The translations under genes and the position numbers were made by a program. 64,000 nt of DNA. It comes from an uncultured Flavobacteriales bacterium (GTDB lineage Bacteria > Bacteroidota > Bacteroidia > Flavobacteriales_D > Crocinitomicaceae). Shown one piece after another: positions 1-9,711 of this stretch (positions are counted from its first letter, which is position 1; each line of letters begins with the position of its first letter). The notes under the pieces are model-generated. The model ran no database searches, was not told the DNA's origin, and was given only the letters and a program-made list of their open reading frames with translations. The stretch spans positions 62,001-126,000 of the forward strand of contig CAJXJK010000006.1 in NCBI GenBank assembly GCA_913054135.1, given 5' to 3'.

Positions 1-2358
1 AACAAATTGACCTTTACCGTGCTTCGCAACAATCAATGCTCCTGTTTGTGGATCTTCGCCTATGTCGTTCCAAGAGAAGAGAGTTTCGTATTCTTTACTC
101 CAATGGGAGGCAAAATATAGCCCTCTTTCTTGCACCCAACCGTCAAAATCTTCTTTGGTTAACTTGTTTGGTGATTGTATTATTTGATGTTTTGGATTGA
201 GGAAAGTCACCTCCGCTTCTTCTTCTGTCACCCTATTTCTAGATAGTTTGAAAGGATATGGACCAAATTCTTTCTCTCTCAATGCACGCGAAGCTGTGTT
301 GTATTGCATAACAAGGTTTCCTCCTTCTTCAACATATTTGTAAAGCTGATCATTATAATTCGCAAGATCTTTATGAACGTTATAAGCTCTGATTCCAATC
401 AATACGGTTTGAAATGGACTCAAATCAGTTGTAGCTAAGTCTTCAACCTTCAATTCTTTGACTTCAAAACCTAATTCTCTTATCGCAGCAGGTACTGCAT
501 CTACTACCCCAGTTATGTAAGCTATTTTTCCTTTATTGATTTCAGCATCAAGCTTAATACATTTCAATTTAGTAGGATTCATAAGTGTTTGAGTGGGAAT
601 ATGATCATATGCTATTTCTTGATACGAGTAAATTCTTTCTCCTTGACCATTTGTTAATGTGAGATTCCCATCTTTACTTTTTGCCGTGCTTTTGAGCTCA
701 AACTCTAACCATTTCTCAGCATGCTTGGTCGGCATTTCAAGATTAAATGAATTAGGCGCTACCTCCCATCCTTCAGGAGCTTTAAGTGTGATAGTGTTGT
801 TTAGCCCTTCTTTAAAATTGTGAACCTTCATCCTCACAACTTTTGATTCTCCTGGTTTGATTAGACTGATTTTTTGGTCAAAACTGACCGCAAATTGAGG
901 TGTTGCTATTAAATCTCTTCTCTTTTCACCATAATCCGGGACCCTCCATTTGTATTCAATTGGAATCTCAAGACTTACATCTATATTGTTGATTTCCATA
1001 TTTATAGATGCAGTCAATGAAGGTTTTGCTTCAGCTAAACCTCTTTCGTCTTGATTATCAATTGCGAATACGTCTGTAAACTCATTTCTAAGCCAATATG
1101 GGCCTCCCAAAATGGTGCTAGGCGTGAAGCTTAATTCTTCATTTAGTTTTTGATTCGCCTTTAATAGAACAGATTTGCTCTTTGTATTTTGATTGTTAAT
1201 GTCCACTGATTTCAGTGTGATCTCTGAGTTAGAGCGATTTACTGCGTTGACAGAGAGCTTCAGTTCTTCACCTGAAATGAAGGCAAAGTCATCAGAAACA
1301 ATTTCTAGATTAAGTCCAAGGCAATTTTGAATAAGCTCAGCACAACGCTCCAATTTCTCATCTTTAAATGAAGACTCTTCCAGTTTTTGAAGTTCTTCAT
1401 AAATATTTAGTAAGTAAGGCACATTGTTCTCTGGCTCAATGAAATCAAATGATTCAAGCAACTCATTGAAGAGTTTATCTGTTTCTGAATTAAGTTCAGA
1501 AGACCAGTTTTTATCATTGTTTTCAAAGAATGAATCTTGAATTTTTTTACCTCCTAAGTGCTCGAAGTATTCAATGCGTTCTCCTCTTTCAATAATAGCT
1601 CCAAAGCCTTGACACTTGTGTTCTGATCTGGCTAAGGTTCCGATTTCATTGTAAGACATTCCAAGTTGAGGATTATACCCTCCGATATCGGCTACAAAAT
1701 AATTGTCATTTCCCTTAGCGCTATCGGCTATCTCTTTGTTCCACCAGTATGATGTGTTCCAATAAATTGAAGAGGTTTCCCAAGTTCCTATTTGTTTCAC
1801 TTCCTCTGACATATAGTTCTCGTCTGCAGCTTTTGAGAATGCTTCTATAGCTAGCATTGCCGAAGCAGTGTGGTGTCCGTGTCCTCCCCTTTTGTCTGGA
1901 GGGAAACGAGTGATAATTACATCTGGTTTAAACAATCTAATTACTCTAACCACATCAGATAAAATATCATCTTTCTCCCATTTTTCTAAGGATTCTTTAG
2001 CTGATTTAGAGTACCCAAAATCTACTGCTCTTGAAAAATACTGATTTGCTCCGTCAAAGGAACGTGCAGAAAGAAGCTCTTGTGTTCTCAACACTCCAAG
2101 CTTTTCTGAGAGCTCATCACCTATCAAGTTTTGGCCTCCATCTCCTCTTGTTAGCGACATGTAAGCGGTTTCAGCCTTCTCTCCTAATGAGAACCAAGCC
2201 AGAGCTCGTGTGTTTTCGTCATCTGGGTGAGCAGCTATGTAGAGTACTCTTTTCAAGGAATGTAATTTCTGCAAGTCAACATATAACTCTGATGCCGGTT
2301 TGTTAGCCTGTGCCAGAATGTTAGCAGAGATTACAAGAAGTGTGAGGTAGAATTTCAT
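1..2358 (-). CDS. Secreted PIG-L/LmbE-family deacetylase, C-terminus beyond the window
   Basis: The frame is open from an ATG at 2358 to the left edge (786 codons), so the C-terminus is missing. Residues 1 to about 18 form a signal peptide. A PIG-L (LmbE) domain follows, with the zinc-binding AHPDDE motif near residue 38 and the third metal ligand in an HGHH motif near residue 160; this family removes N-acetyl groups from GlcNAc-type sugars. The remaining ~500 residues look like beta-sandwich (NPCBM/NEW3-like) segments followed by an alpha/beta region resembling a glutamine-amidotransferase fold, an architecture known in large Bacteroidota PIG-L proteins. Likely exported to the periplasm or surface. 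The substrate cannot be read from the sequence. It is transcribed divergently from the sensor gene at 2543. Confidence 0.85.
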   Translation of the reverse strand, partial: MKFYLTLLVISANILAQANKPASELYVDLQKLHSLKRVLYIAAHPDDENTRALAWFSLGEKAETAYMSLTRGDGGQNLIGDELSEKLGVLRTQELLSARSFDGANQYFSRAVDFGYSKSAKESLEKWEKDDILSDVVRVIRLFKPDVIITRFPPDKRGGHGHHTASAMLAIEAFSKAADENYMSEEVKQIGTWETSSIYWNTSYWWNKEIADSAKGNDNYFVADIGGYNPQLGMSYNEIGTLARSEHKCQGFGAIIERGERIEYFEHLGGKKIQDSFFENNDKNWSSELNSETDKLFNELLESFDFIEPENNVPYLLNIYEELQKLEESSFKDEKLERCAELIQNCLGLNLEIVSDDFAFISGEELKLSVNAVNRSNSEITLKSVDINNQNTKSKSVLLKANQKLNEELSFTPSTILGGPYWLRNEFTDVFAIDNQDERGLAEAKPSLTASINMEINNIDVSLEIPIEYKWRVPDYGEKRRDLIATPQFAVSFDQKISLIKPGESKVVRMKVHNFKEGLNNTITLKAPEGWEVAPNSFNLEMPTKHAEKWLEFELKSTAKSKDGNLTLTNGQGERIYSYQEIAYDHIPTQTLMNPTKLKCIKLDAEINKGKIAYITGVVDAVPAAIRELGFEVKELKVEDLATTDLSPFQTVLIGIRAYNVHKDLANYNDQLYKYVEEGGNLVMQYNTASRALREKEFGPYPFKLSRNRVTEEEAEVTFLNPKHQIIQSPNKLTKEDFDGWVQERGLYFASHWSKEYETLFSWNDIGEDPQTGALIVAKHGKGQFV

Positions 2359-2517
2359 TTTGCTTAATTGAGGTATAAAATTAATGAATATTTGATGGGG
2401 ATTATTAAATTCTATTTTAGCGGTATTATATGTTTTAGGTATCTATTATTAACCTTTTGAAAGACAGATTGTTCACTAATTAAAGGAATCAAAAGTAATT
2501 CAAAGAAATCAAAAGTG

Positions 2518-2525
2518 TAAATTTG
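2518..2525 (+). promoter_or_regulatory. Predicted Bacteroidota -7 promoter element
   Basis: TAAATTTG matches the TAnnTTTG -7 consensus and lies 17 bases before the ATG of the sensor gene at 2543. No convincing -33 TTTG is seen. Confidence 0.45.
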
Positions 2526-2542
2526 ATTACCAATCCTTACCC

Positions 2543-5074
2543 ATGAATAAACTTTTCCTCATTCGATCTGCAGTTCTATTAATTGTTGGTATCGCTAGTT
2601 TCTTCGTAATAACCTATAAGTATGAGTCGATTCAGCTAGAAATTCAACTTGAAGAATCTTATCATGCAATGGATTATGCGCAAGATCTAATTTCTGGGAA
2701 TGGTGAATTTCAGGTTGTGAGTGATGAATTATATGCTGGAGCAGTAAGTCTTCACGAAAGTGAGATTGTTGATTATGTAGAGCATTACACAGGCTTTGGA
2801 TGTACCATTTTCAAAAATAATGTGCGGGTTTCAACCACCGCCAAGGCAGAAGGTACTGATCAAATTGCTTTAGGTTCTGAGGCAAATGATGAGATCACAA
2901 AATTAGTGTTTGAAGAAGGGAATGAATTTGAAGGTATAACAGAAACTATCGGAAGAGATTGGCTAATTTATTACAAACCTTTAAAGGGTAGAAATGATAA
3001 GATAGTTGGAATGATTGCAGTTTTTAAGGACTGGTCTGTTTTTCAAGAATCCTTTGTGTCATTCAGACTTATCGTAGGTTCAACAATTTTCACTCTTGTC
3101 GGATTCTTAATTTTCATGATGTATAGGTCAGACAAAAAGAACTATAAGCTAATTAAGGTTCAAACAGATCTAATGACTTCTAATGCAGGCTTGTTAGAGC
3201 AAAGATCACAAACAGAACTTCTTTCAATTGTTGTTCAGAATACTCAACAATCAGTCATCATTACATCAGACCAAGATGTCATAGAATGGGTGAACCCTGC
3301 TTTTGAAGATATGTTTGGATATACTTCTCAAGAAGTCTTAGGAAGAAAAATATCGGCCATAATATCAGGTCCAATGACAAATATTGAGACCGTAAAAGAG
3401 ATTAATAAATCTATTTTTGAGGATAAAGAACCAATAGATGTTTCTGTTGTTAATTACAATAAACAAAGAGAAAGTTTTTGGACCAAGACATATATAACTC
3501 CAATATTAGATGATAACGGCTTTCTTTTAAAGTATGTGACCACAAGTACGAATATCACGAATGAGAAAGACATGCAAGATCAACTTTCTCAAAGTGAGTC
3601 AAATTTCAGACAAATCTCAGAAACCATTTCTGACGTATTTTACTTGTATAACATTCGAGACAAGAAATATGAGTTCATATCAAATAACTGTCTAGAGATA
3701 ATGGGGGCTTCTCCTGAATTCTTCTATGAGGGAAAGAAGCATACTGATAAGTTTGTTCATTCAAATGATAAAGAAGCTCTCTATAAAGCTAACAAGAAGG
3801 TTGATGCAGGGGAGCCATATGATATTGAATACCGAGTAATCATCAAAGGAGAAACTAGATGGCTGAGAGAACGTTCGTTTCCAATTGAAAATAAGTATGG
3901 AGATGTCGTGAAAAACTCAGGTGTAGTTTCAGATATCACAGCTCAAAAGAATATAGATAAAGAAATAGAACAAAGCTTTATAAACAATAAGGTGATGGCC
4001 GAATTGGGCTTTAGAATTACGGAAGAATTAAACGTAAAGAAAATAGTTCAGTTTACTCACGAGAAATTGGTTGAGTTAATGGATGCCGAAAGTTTTGCCA
4101 TTGGAACGATTAACGAAACTAAGAATGAGCTTGAATTTCCTTATTTCATTGACAGGTTTGATTACTTTGAAAAGATAGGCTACAGTCTTGACGACAATAT
4201 TTTAGCAAACATATGTATCAAAACGAAGGAAGATATTATCATTTTAGATTTTGAAAATGAAATTCAATCTTATACAGGAGAGCCACTTGACAATAAACAT
4301 GGCGATTTGCCTTCATCAGTAATCTACCTTCCAATATTAGCAAAAGGCACAGTGATTGGCGTCATAACTGTTCAGAGCTCTAAAAAGAATGCATACACCA
4401 TAAATCAGGTTGAGATTTTGCGTGGACTATCTGTATATGTTTCAAACGCCTTGACGAATGCAGGGAACTATGAGAACCTTGAAAAGGAAGTAGAATTGCG
4501 TACAATTGAAGTTTCAAAACAAAAGGATGCATTAGAACTTGCTTACAAAGAAGCTCAATTGTTAGCTGAGATAGGAATTGATATCGCTTCTTCAATAGAG
4601 TTAGAAGACGTGTTTGATAAGCTTTATAAGAATGTTAATCAGCTGATTGATGCTGAAGTATTTGGAATCAGAATGCTCGATAAAAAAGCTGGAGAAGTTG
4701 AATATCGTTACGAAATTGAGTCAGGTGTTAGAGATGAAGTAATGAGGATTTCAATGGATGACAAAGACAATTACACTGTGTGGTGCATTGAGAATAAAAA
4801 AGAAGTCTTCATTAATAATAACGCCAAAGAATTTTCTAACTATGTGAAGGAAATAAAAGTCCCTACAGGTAAAATGCCTTCCTCACTAATATTCTGCCCA
4901 ATAATGTATAACAAAGAAGTTATTGGCGCAGTAACAGTGCAAAGTTTTGAATCGAATGCATATGACGAGCGCGCATTGAATATTTTAAAGGCATTGTCAT
5001 CTTATTGTGGAATTGCTTATGCCAATGCACAAAGTTTGGCGGACCTTCAAGACAAATTCGATAAGAAGGATTAA
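2543..5074 (+). CDS. Membrane-bound Cache-PAS-PAS-GAF-GAF sensor protein without output domain
   Basis: 843 residues. A transmembrane helix (about 5-25) is followed by an extracytoplasmic region (26-172) resembling a single-Cache (sCache_3) sensor: note GCTIFKNNVRVSTTA and a later PLKGRNDKIVGMIAVF strand. A second transmembrane helix lies near 174-196. Inside the cell are two PAS domains (about 225-345 and 350-470; the second with the PAC-like GVVSDITAQ) and two GAF domains (about 490-650 and 680-835), separated by a coiled-coil linker. The protein ends just after the second GAF: no histidine-kinase, GGDEF, phosphatase or DNA-binding domain is visible. It probably passes a signal through a partner; its last GAF closely resembles the second GAF of the phosphatase protein at 40101. 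It converges on the esterase gene with a 4-base overlap. Confidence 0.85.
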   Translation: MNKLFLIRSAVLLIVGIASFFVITYKYESIQLEIQLEESYHAMDYAQDLISGNGEFQVVSDELYAGAVSLHESEIVDYVEHYTGFGCTIFKNNVRVSTTAKAEGTDQIALGSEANDEITKLVFEEGNEFEGITETIGRDWLIYYKPLKGRNDKIVGMIAVFKDWSVFQESFVSFRLIVGSTIFTLVGFLIFMMYRSDKKNYKLIKVQTDLMTSNAGLLEQRSQTELLSIVVQNTQQSVIITSDQDVIEWVNPAFEDMFGYTSQEVLGRKISAIISGPMTNIETVKEINKSIFEDKEPIDVSVVNYNKQRESFWTKTYITPILDDNGFLLKYVTTSTNITNEKDMQDQLSQSESNFRQISETISDVFYLYNIRDKKYEFISNNCLEIMGASPEFFYEGKKHTDKFVHSNDKEALYKANKKVDAGEPYDIEYRVIIKGETRWLRERSFPIENKYGDVVKNSGVVSDITAQKNIDKEIEQSFINNKVMAELGFRITEELNVKKIVQFTHEKLVELMDAESFAIGTINETKNELEFPYFIDRFDYFEKIGYSLDDNILANICIKTKEDIIILDFENEIQSYTGEPLDNKHGDLPSSVIYLPILAKGTVIGVITVQSSKKNAYTINQVEILRGLSVYVSNALTNAGNYENLEKEVELRTIEVSKQKDALELAYKEAQLLAEIGIDIASSIELEDVFDKLYKNVNQLIDAEVFGIRMLDKKAGEVEYRYEIESGVRDEVMRISMDDKDNYTVWCIENKKEVFINNNAKEFSNYVKEIKVPTGKMPSSLIFCPIMYNKEVIGAVTVQSFESNAYDERALNILKALSSYCGIAYANAQSLADLQDKFDKKD

Positions 5075-5997
5075 TATCCGCCAACAGATCCAATAAACTC
5101 TCTCATTTCATTCGGACATTCATCACAAAAGTAAAAGGCTGAATGATCCAAATCTTGAAGGGTGTGCAGTAGATTCTTAATCCCAACCTTTGATGCTTGT
5201 TTGTGAATAAGACCTGAGCCTTCAGTTTCAACTAATGTTTCTCCAGTCAACCCCTTATTGTAAGGCACTGTAATGTCTGCGGTTCCATGAACACTATACA
5301 GAGCTGGTTCTCCTTTGTCTAATAACTTGGCAGAATGAAGAGAGCCCGCAATATTAACAACCCCTTTTATCTTTGATGGATATCCATCATTCCCACTATT
5401 TCCATCAACTCCCCCATTCTTCTTCACATATTTTAAAAGTTCTGTGCCACCCATTTGTAAGACGTCATCAGCAGTGGTTGCATATGCATAATGCAAGCTT
5501 GTTATTGCTCCTGCCGAATATCCTCCTACAAAGATGTTGTCAGAATCAATCTTGTATTTGTTATCTGTGCTAGCATCCTTAGTAAAGTACCTAACTGCTG
5601 CCTTCATATCATTCACAGCATCAATAACTGCGTATTTAGGCGTCATAATACTGTCACCTTCAATGTCAATAAGTCTGTAATTGATTGAAACGGCAACATA
5701 CCCTGATTGAGCTAAGAATTTACATTCCTTTGAAAAGCTGTCTTTGTCGCCAAAAATAAAATATCCGCCATGTGCCATTACCATCAAAGGTCGGTTACTC
5801 ATTGTGTCATTCTTTGGCATGTAAATATCCATTGTCAATTCTTGAACAACTCCTGCCTGCGTGACGTTTTTACCATATACTACATCATGTTGGAAATCAA
5901 TCTCATCAAAAACTTCATCATAAAACCGCTTTGAATCTTGGCTAAATGATGTTATGCATACAATAGAAATTAGTGTAATTAAAGATATCTTTTTCAT
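5071..5997 (-). CDS. Secreted alpha/beta-hydrolase (carboxylesterase-like)
   Basis: The start chosen is the ATG at 5997, because from there the protein begins with a clean signal peptide ending near SFSQ; an upstream in-frame ATG at 6042 would overlap the terminator of the preceding gene. The fold is alpha/beta-hydrolase of the esterase/lipase (BD-FAE, HSL-like) type: an oxyanion-hole HGG motif (MAHGGYFIFGDK), the nucleophile elbow GYSAG, the acid in GTADITVP and the catalytic histidine in LDHSAF near the C-terminus. It would hydrolyse carboxylic esters in the periplasm or outside the cell; the natural substrate is unknown. It may be transcribed independently of the SRPBCC gene upstream, since a strong terminator lies between them. 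Confidence 0.85.
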   Translation of the reverse strand: MKKISLITLISIVCITSFSQDSKRFYDEVFDEIDFQHDVVYGKNVTQAGVVQELTMDIYMPKNDTMSNRPLMVMAHGGYFIFGDKDSFSKECKFLAQSGYVAVSINYRLIDIEGDSIMTPKYAVIDAVNDMKAAVRYFTKDASTDNKYKIDSDNIFVGGYSAGAITSLHYAYATTADDVLQMGGTELLKYVKKNGGVDGNSGNDGYPSKIKGVVNIAGSLHSAKLLDKGEPALYSVHGTADITVPYNKGLTGETLVETEGSGLIHKQASKVGIKNLLHTLQDLDHSAFYFCDECPNEMREFIGSVGGY

Positions 5998-6016
5998 AAT
6001 AGATGATTGCATCAAA

Positions 6017-6039
6017 AAAGGGACCAAAATGGTCCCTTT
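6017..6039 (-). terminator. Rho-independent terminator after the SRPBCC/GyrI-like gene
   Basis: A perfect 10-bp stem (AAAGGGACCA / TGGTCCCTTT) with a 3-base loop, followed on the minus strand by a T run. It begins 3 bases after the stop codon of the gene ending at 6043. Confidence 0.85.
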
Positions 6040-6042
6040 CAA

Positions 6043-6966
6043 TTATTTTATGGCGAAGTGAATGTTTGCTTCAAGATCATAAGGAGCTGTATCCTTTGGA
6101 CTATTCAAATACTCTTCAACCGGATCAAGACTCTTGTTTATTTTAAATGTTTTCGCTTGTTTCCTTCCATACTGTGCGCTCCAAGCGTTTCCTACATGAT
6201 GCATTGCACCTTTGTGGTGTACGGTATGAACTTTAGTTGTGGGGTAAGAACCTTTAATCATGCCAGGTAACATTTCAATATCTCCATTCACTGGCATACA
6301 TGCAGAATACTCCACACCTCCGTTTGCAAAATCCCATTTATGGTATATTGAGAAAGGGTTTCCGGCAACTTTATCAGAGTGTTTCTCCATTACATGTTCC
6401 ATCAACTTGGTGTAGTCTTTTGACATTGCCTCACCCACTCCTTTAATATTTGTATTCGTTTTAAATGCTACATAATCGCAGCCTTCAAAACTTCCGTTTC
6501 CTTTGAAGTCTAATGCCGAATGCACTTTACCGTCTTCGCAATATTCTTTTAGCATTGACAAACCTCTTTGATAGTCCATGCCTAGCAAATTCGTCATCAT
6601 CTTTTTCATCCAAAACAAAAAGAAGGGTAATTTACTCTCCATTCCCCATTCTATTCTGGCAGAATCACCTTCGTCTTTCAAATTGAACCACACCTTAGCG
6701 TATGATTTCCATGGCTTAATGAAATTCAAATCAATATCAATTCTTTCATTTTCTTTCTCTGATGTGATCTTCATTCCTCCAGATCCAGAGATAGGACCTT
6801 CCCAATCATAAGATTTGGCATCAGAAGCTACCTTAACTTTGGTCTCAGGATCAGTAATTACCCACGGCGACCATGCGGTCCATGTGTTATAATCATTTAA
6901 GGTTTTGAATACTTCAGCCACCGGCTTATTGATTAATACTGATTCACTTACGTTTAATTTTGGCAT
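6043..6966 (-). CDS. SRPBCC domain fused to GyrI-like effector-binding domain
   Basis: 307 residues. The N-terminal ~150 residues have the SRPBCC (polyketide cyclase/START-like) pattern, with the typical opening SVLINKPVAEVFKTLNDYNTWTAWSPW written here in parts (IN(K)PxxxVFxxLnDY, TAWSPW). The C-terminal ~155 residues match the GyrI-like/AraC effector-binding fold (small-molecule binding; conserved GSYPTTKVHTVHHKG region). The combination is common in Bacteroidota and its ligand is generally unknown. There is no signal peptide, so it is probably cytoplasmic. It stands between two strong terminators and so is probably its own transcription unit. Confidence 0.8.
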   Translation of the reverse strand: MPKLNVSESVLINKPVAEVFKTLNDYNTWTAWSPWVITDPETKVKVASDAKSYDWEGPISGSGGMKITSEKENERIDIDLNFIKPWKSYAKVWFNLKDEGDSARIEWGMESKLPFFLFWMKKMMTNLLGMDYQRGLSMLKEYCEDGKVHSALDFKGNGSFEGCDYVAFKTNTNIKGVGEAMSKDYTKLMEHVMEKHSDKVAGNPFSIYHKWDFANGGVEYSACMPVNGDIEMLPGMIKGSYPTTKVHTVHHKGAMHHVGNAWSAQYGRKQAKTFKINKSLDPVEEYLNSPKDTAPYDLEANIHFAIK

Positions 6967-6994
6967 TTCTTTTTTTTGTTTTAATATAATAAAA

Positions 6995-7024
6995 AACCCT
7001 GACTTTCTTATTTAAGTCAGGGTT
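6995..7024 (-). terminator. Rho-independent terminator after the Tex/AHSA1 genes
   Basis: An 11-bp perfect stem (AACCCTGACTT / AAGTCAGGGTT) with an 8-base loop, followed on the minus strand by a T6 run. It lies downstream of the gene ending at 7080. Confidence 0.85.
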
Positions 7025-7079
7025 CTATTATTGTATTAGAATTGTTTCAGTTAGACTATTTCAAAGATGATTGTAATCT

Positions 7080-7469
7080 CTATTTATAGAATTCTGTCAT
7101 TGGTTCAAAATAGTGCATTTCCCAACCGTCTGAATACTTTTGCCCATCTCCTTTTTGAAGGTTTGTATGGATCAATTTTAATCTTGTCTTGTTTCCCTCA
7201 ATTCCTTCTAAGTGAATCTCCAAGATAGAGTCTTCGGCGCTTTCAGGAAATTCAACTGTCCTCCATTTTTGCACAATTTTAGAATTTCGAACTGTTTCGA
7301 TTGTAGTACCACTAATGTAATCGTCCCATGCCGTATAAGTAGATCCCAATTCAGATGAAGAAATTGCTTCTCCACCAGTCATGTTAGTATGTCCTTCAGA
7401 TGAAAGCCAATCATTATAGATTCTTTCTGGGCTCGCATTTAATTCTATTTCTAATTCTATTTTTTCCAT
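7080..7469 (-). CDS. SRPBCC (AHSA1/Aha1-like) domain protein
   Basis: 129 residues forming a single START/SRPBCC domain of the activator-of-Hsp90 (AHSA1) type. It opens with a beta strand and NASPERIYNDWLSSEGHTNMTGG, given here as overlapping pieces NASPERIYNDWL and SEGHTNMTGG, typical of the family, and ends in a helix (EMHYFEPMTEFYK). The ligand is unknown. The ATG at 7469 lies 2 bases after the stop codon of tex, so the two are probably co-transcribed, with transcription ending at the 6995-7024 hairpin. Cytoplasmic. Confidence 0.8.
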   Translation of the reverse strand: MEKIELEIELNASPERIYNDWLSSEGHTNMTGGEAISSSELGSTYTAWDDYISGTTIETVRNSKIVQKWRTVEFPESAEDSILEIHLEGIEGNKTRLKLIHTNLQKGDGQKYSDGWEMHYFEPMTEFYK

Positions 7470-7471
7470 AG

Positions 7472-9580
7472 TTACTTCATTGATAATTGAATTCTTTTCC
7501 TATCTAAATCTACTGATTTTACCGTAACGTTCACTCTTTCGTTGAGAGAAACGTAATCTTGTACATTACTCACGTACTCATCGGCTAATTCTGATAAGTG
7601 AACAAGTCCTGATTCTTTTATACCAATATCAACAAAGGCTCCGAAATTTGTAATGTTGTTAACTATGCCATTCAATTTCATTCCAGGAATCAAATCTTTG
7701 ATTGATGACAAATCGTTTCTCTTCGCTTCTTTCAACTCTTTTCGTGGATCTCTAGTCGGTTTTTGTAGTTCAGTAAGAACAAAATTAATAGTGTATTCAT
7801 CATATTTGGCGTCCAAATTCTTTAGCTTGTCTTGATCTAATTCTACTTCTTTATTTATAATAGAACTGAGTTTAACCTTTTGTAAATCAGCTACTTCCTT
7901 CGCTAACCTGTAAGATTCAGGGTGTATAATTGTGTTGTCGAGTGGGTTATCACCATTCTCTATTCTCAGAAAGCCCGCAGCTTGTTCGTAGGTCTTTTTC
8001 CCCATCTTAGGCACCTTTAGTAATTGCGCTCTAGATTTGAATCCTCCTATTTCATTTCGGTAAGTGACAATGTTCTTTGCTACCGTTTCTCCTAAGCCTG
8101 AAACATGAGCTAGAATTGGGTAAGTTGCTGTATTTAGTTCAACGCCCACATGGTTTACACAACTTTCTACTACTTCGTTCAGTTTTTGTTTTAGCAATGG
8201 TTGATTCACATCATGCTGATATTGACCTACACCAATTGACTTTGCGTCAATTTTGACAAGCTCTGCTAAAGGATCCATCAATCTTCTTCCAATTGAAATC
8301 GCTCCTCTTACTGTAATATCTAAATTCGGGAATTCTTCTCTTGCTATTTCTGAAGCTGAATAAATACTTGCGCCTGCTTCATTCACTGAGAATATTTTTA
8401 CGTCAGAATTGCCATAGATTTTCCTACAAAGCTTTTCTGTTTCGATTCCAGCAGTACCATTTCCAACCGCTATGGCTTCAATTTTATGACTTTCAACCAA
8501 GTTCCTAATCACCTGCTCCGCCTCTTTTGCCTTCTTTTGTGGAGGATGAGGAAAGATTGTTCTGTTCTCTTGGTACTTTCCGTTTGAGTCTAAAAGAGCA
8601 ATTTTACAACCAGTTCTAAAGCCAGGGTCAATGGCCAAAATTCTTTTTGATCCCAAAGGAGATTGCAACAACAGTTGTCTCAAGTTCTCAGCAAAGACAC
8701 TAATAGAATCTATGTCAGCATTTTCTTTGATTGTTTTCTTGAATTCGCTTTCAAACGAAGGTTGTAGAATACGTTTGTATGCTTCTTGAAATACTTTGGA
8801 TTTATAGCTATTGTCTTGATATTGTCTTCCGATAGTTCTTTCAATGTTTTCTGAAGCTTTGTCTAGATCAACTTCAATTGATACTCTTAAAAAGCCTTCT
8901 TTTTCGGCTCTTAAGATGGCGAGAGTTCTATGTGAAGCAAGACGATCTATTCTTTGTGAAAAGTCAAAATAATCCCGATAATTGGAGCCAAGCTCATCTT
9001 TACCCTTTTTTACCTTAGAATATATGGTGGCATGTCGTTCAAACTGACCTCTTATTCTTCCTCTCACTTTCTCATTTTCTCCAATCCACTCGGCTAGAAT
9101 ATTTATAGCACCTGAAATCGCATCTTTCTTTGTTTTAATGTCTCCTCTTACGAAGTCTCCAATTTCTTCATCAATTTGAAAATCAAACTGTTCATTCTTT
9201 ATTAGTAGAGCTAAAGGCTTCAATCCTTGCTTGATTGCTTTTTGACCTTTCGTTAACTTTTTAGGTTTGAAAGGAAGATAGATATCCTCCATTTCTTGAA
9301 GTGAGCTTGTGTTTTCAATTCTGCTTTTAAGTTCAGCAGTTAAAACTCCTTGATCAGAGATGGATTTTAATATTGCTTGTTGCCTTTTAAGAAACTCAAT
9401 CCAATAAGCATTTTTATCTTTTATGTTGATGAGTTGAACTTCATCAAGATTACCTGTCATTTCTTTACGGTAACGAGCGATAAAAGGCACTGTGGCCCCT
9501 TCATTGAAAAGAGATAGTGCTTTTTGAATTTTGTCAGAAGGAAGATTAAGTTCTTTGCTTATCGTATTAATTATGTCCAT
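7472..9580 (-). CDS. tex: Tex-family RNA-binding transcription accessory protein
   Basis: 702 residues with the Tex (YhgF) layout: N-terminal helical Tex domain (early motif GATVPFIARYRKEMTG), a central YqgF/RuvC-like resolvase domain (ILAIDPGFRTGCKIALLD), helix-hairpin-helix region (GLGETVAKNIVTYRNE) and a C-terminal S1 RNA-binding domain (NITNFGAFVDIGIKESGLVH). Tex proteins bind nucleic acids and are linked to transcription and RNA quality control. The protein stops at the end of the S1 domain, shorter than many homologues but not obviously truncated. It heads a two-gene unit with the AHSA1-like gene. Confidence 0.95.
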   Translation of the reverse strand: MDIINTISKELNLPSDKIQKALSLFNEGATVPFIARYRKEMTGNLDEVQLINIKDKNAYWIEFLKRQQAILKSISDQGVLTAELKSRIENTSSLQEMEDIYLPFKPKKLTKGQKAIKQGLKPLALLIKNEQFDFQIDEEIGDFVRGDIKTKKDAISGAINILAEWIGENEKVRGRIRGQFERHATIYSKVKKGKDELGSNYRDYFDFSQRIDRLASHRTLAILRAEKEGFLRVSIEVDLDKASENIERTIGRQYQDNSYKSKVFQEAYKRILQPSFESEFKKTIKENADIDSISVFAENLRQLLLQSPLGSKRILAIDPGFRTGCKIALLDSNGKYQENRTIFPHPPQKKAKEAEQVIRNLVESHKIEAIAVGNGTAGIETEKLCRKIYGNSDVKIFSVNEAGASIYSASEIAREEFPNLDITVRGAISIGRRLMDPLAELVKIDAKSIGVGQYQHDVNQPLLKQKLNEVVESCVNHVGVELNTATYPILAHVSGLGETVAKNIVTYRNEIGGFKSRAQLLKVPKMGKKTYEQAAGFLRIENGDNPLDNTIIHPESYRLAKEVADLQKVKLSSIINKEVELDQDKLKNLDAKYDEYTINFVLTELQKPTRDPRKELKEAKRNDLSSIKDLIPGMKLNGIVNNITNFGAFVDIGIKESGLVHLSELADEYVSNVQDYVSLNERVNVTVKSVDLDRKRIQLSMK

Positions 9581-9654
9581 TTTCTAAATACTTTGGGACT
9601 TGTAAAAATACGAATTCAAAACCTAAATTAGGTCTAAAAAAAGCTACTATAAAT

Positions 9655-9662
9655 CAAATGTA
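9655..9662 (-). promoter_or_regulatory. Possible -7 element for tex
   Basis: TACATTTG on the minus strand fits TAnnTTTG, 74 bases upstream of the tex ATG. The 13-base palindrome ACCTAAATTAGGT (9621-9633) lies in the leader between it and the start. Both are only suggestive. Confidence 0.3.
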
Positions 9663-9711
9663 AGATAAGGTAGACTCTATTGAAAGTCTAAAGAGAATAA
9701 CCAATTGATTT

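Noticed and set aside
5071-6042. Longer esterase start at 6042
   Set aside because: It would place the N-terminus across the terminator at 6017-6039 and hide the signal peptide; the ATG at 5997 is preferred.
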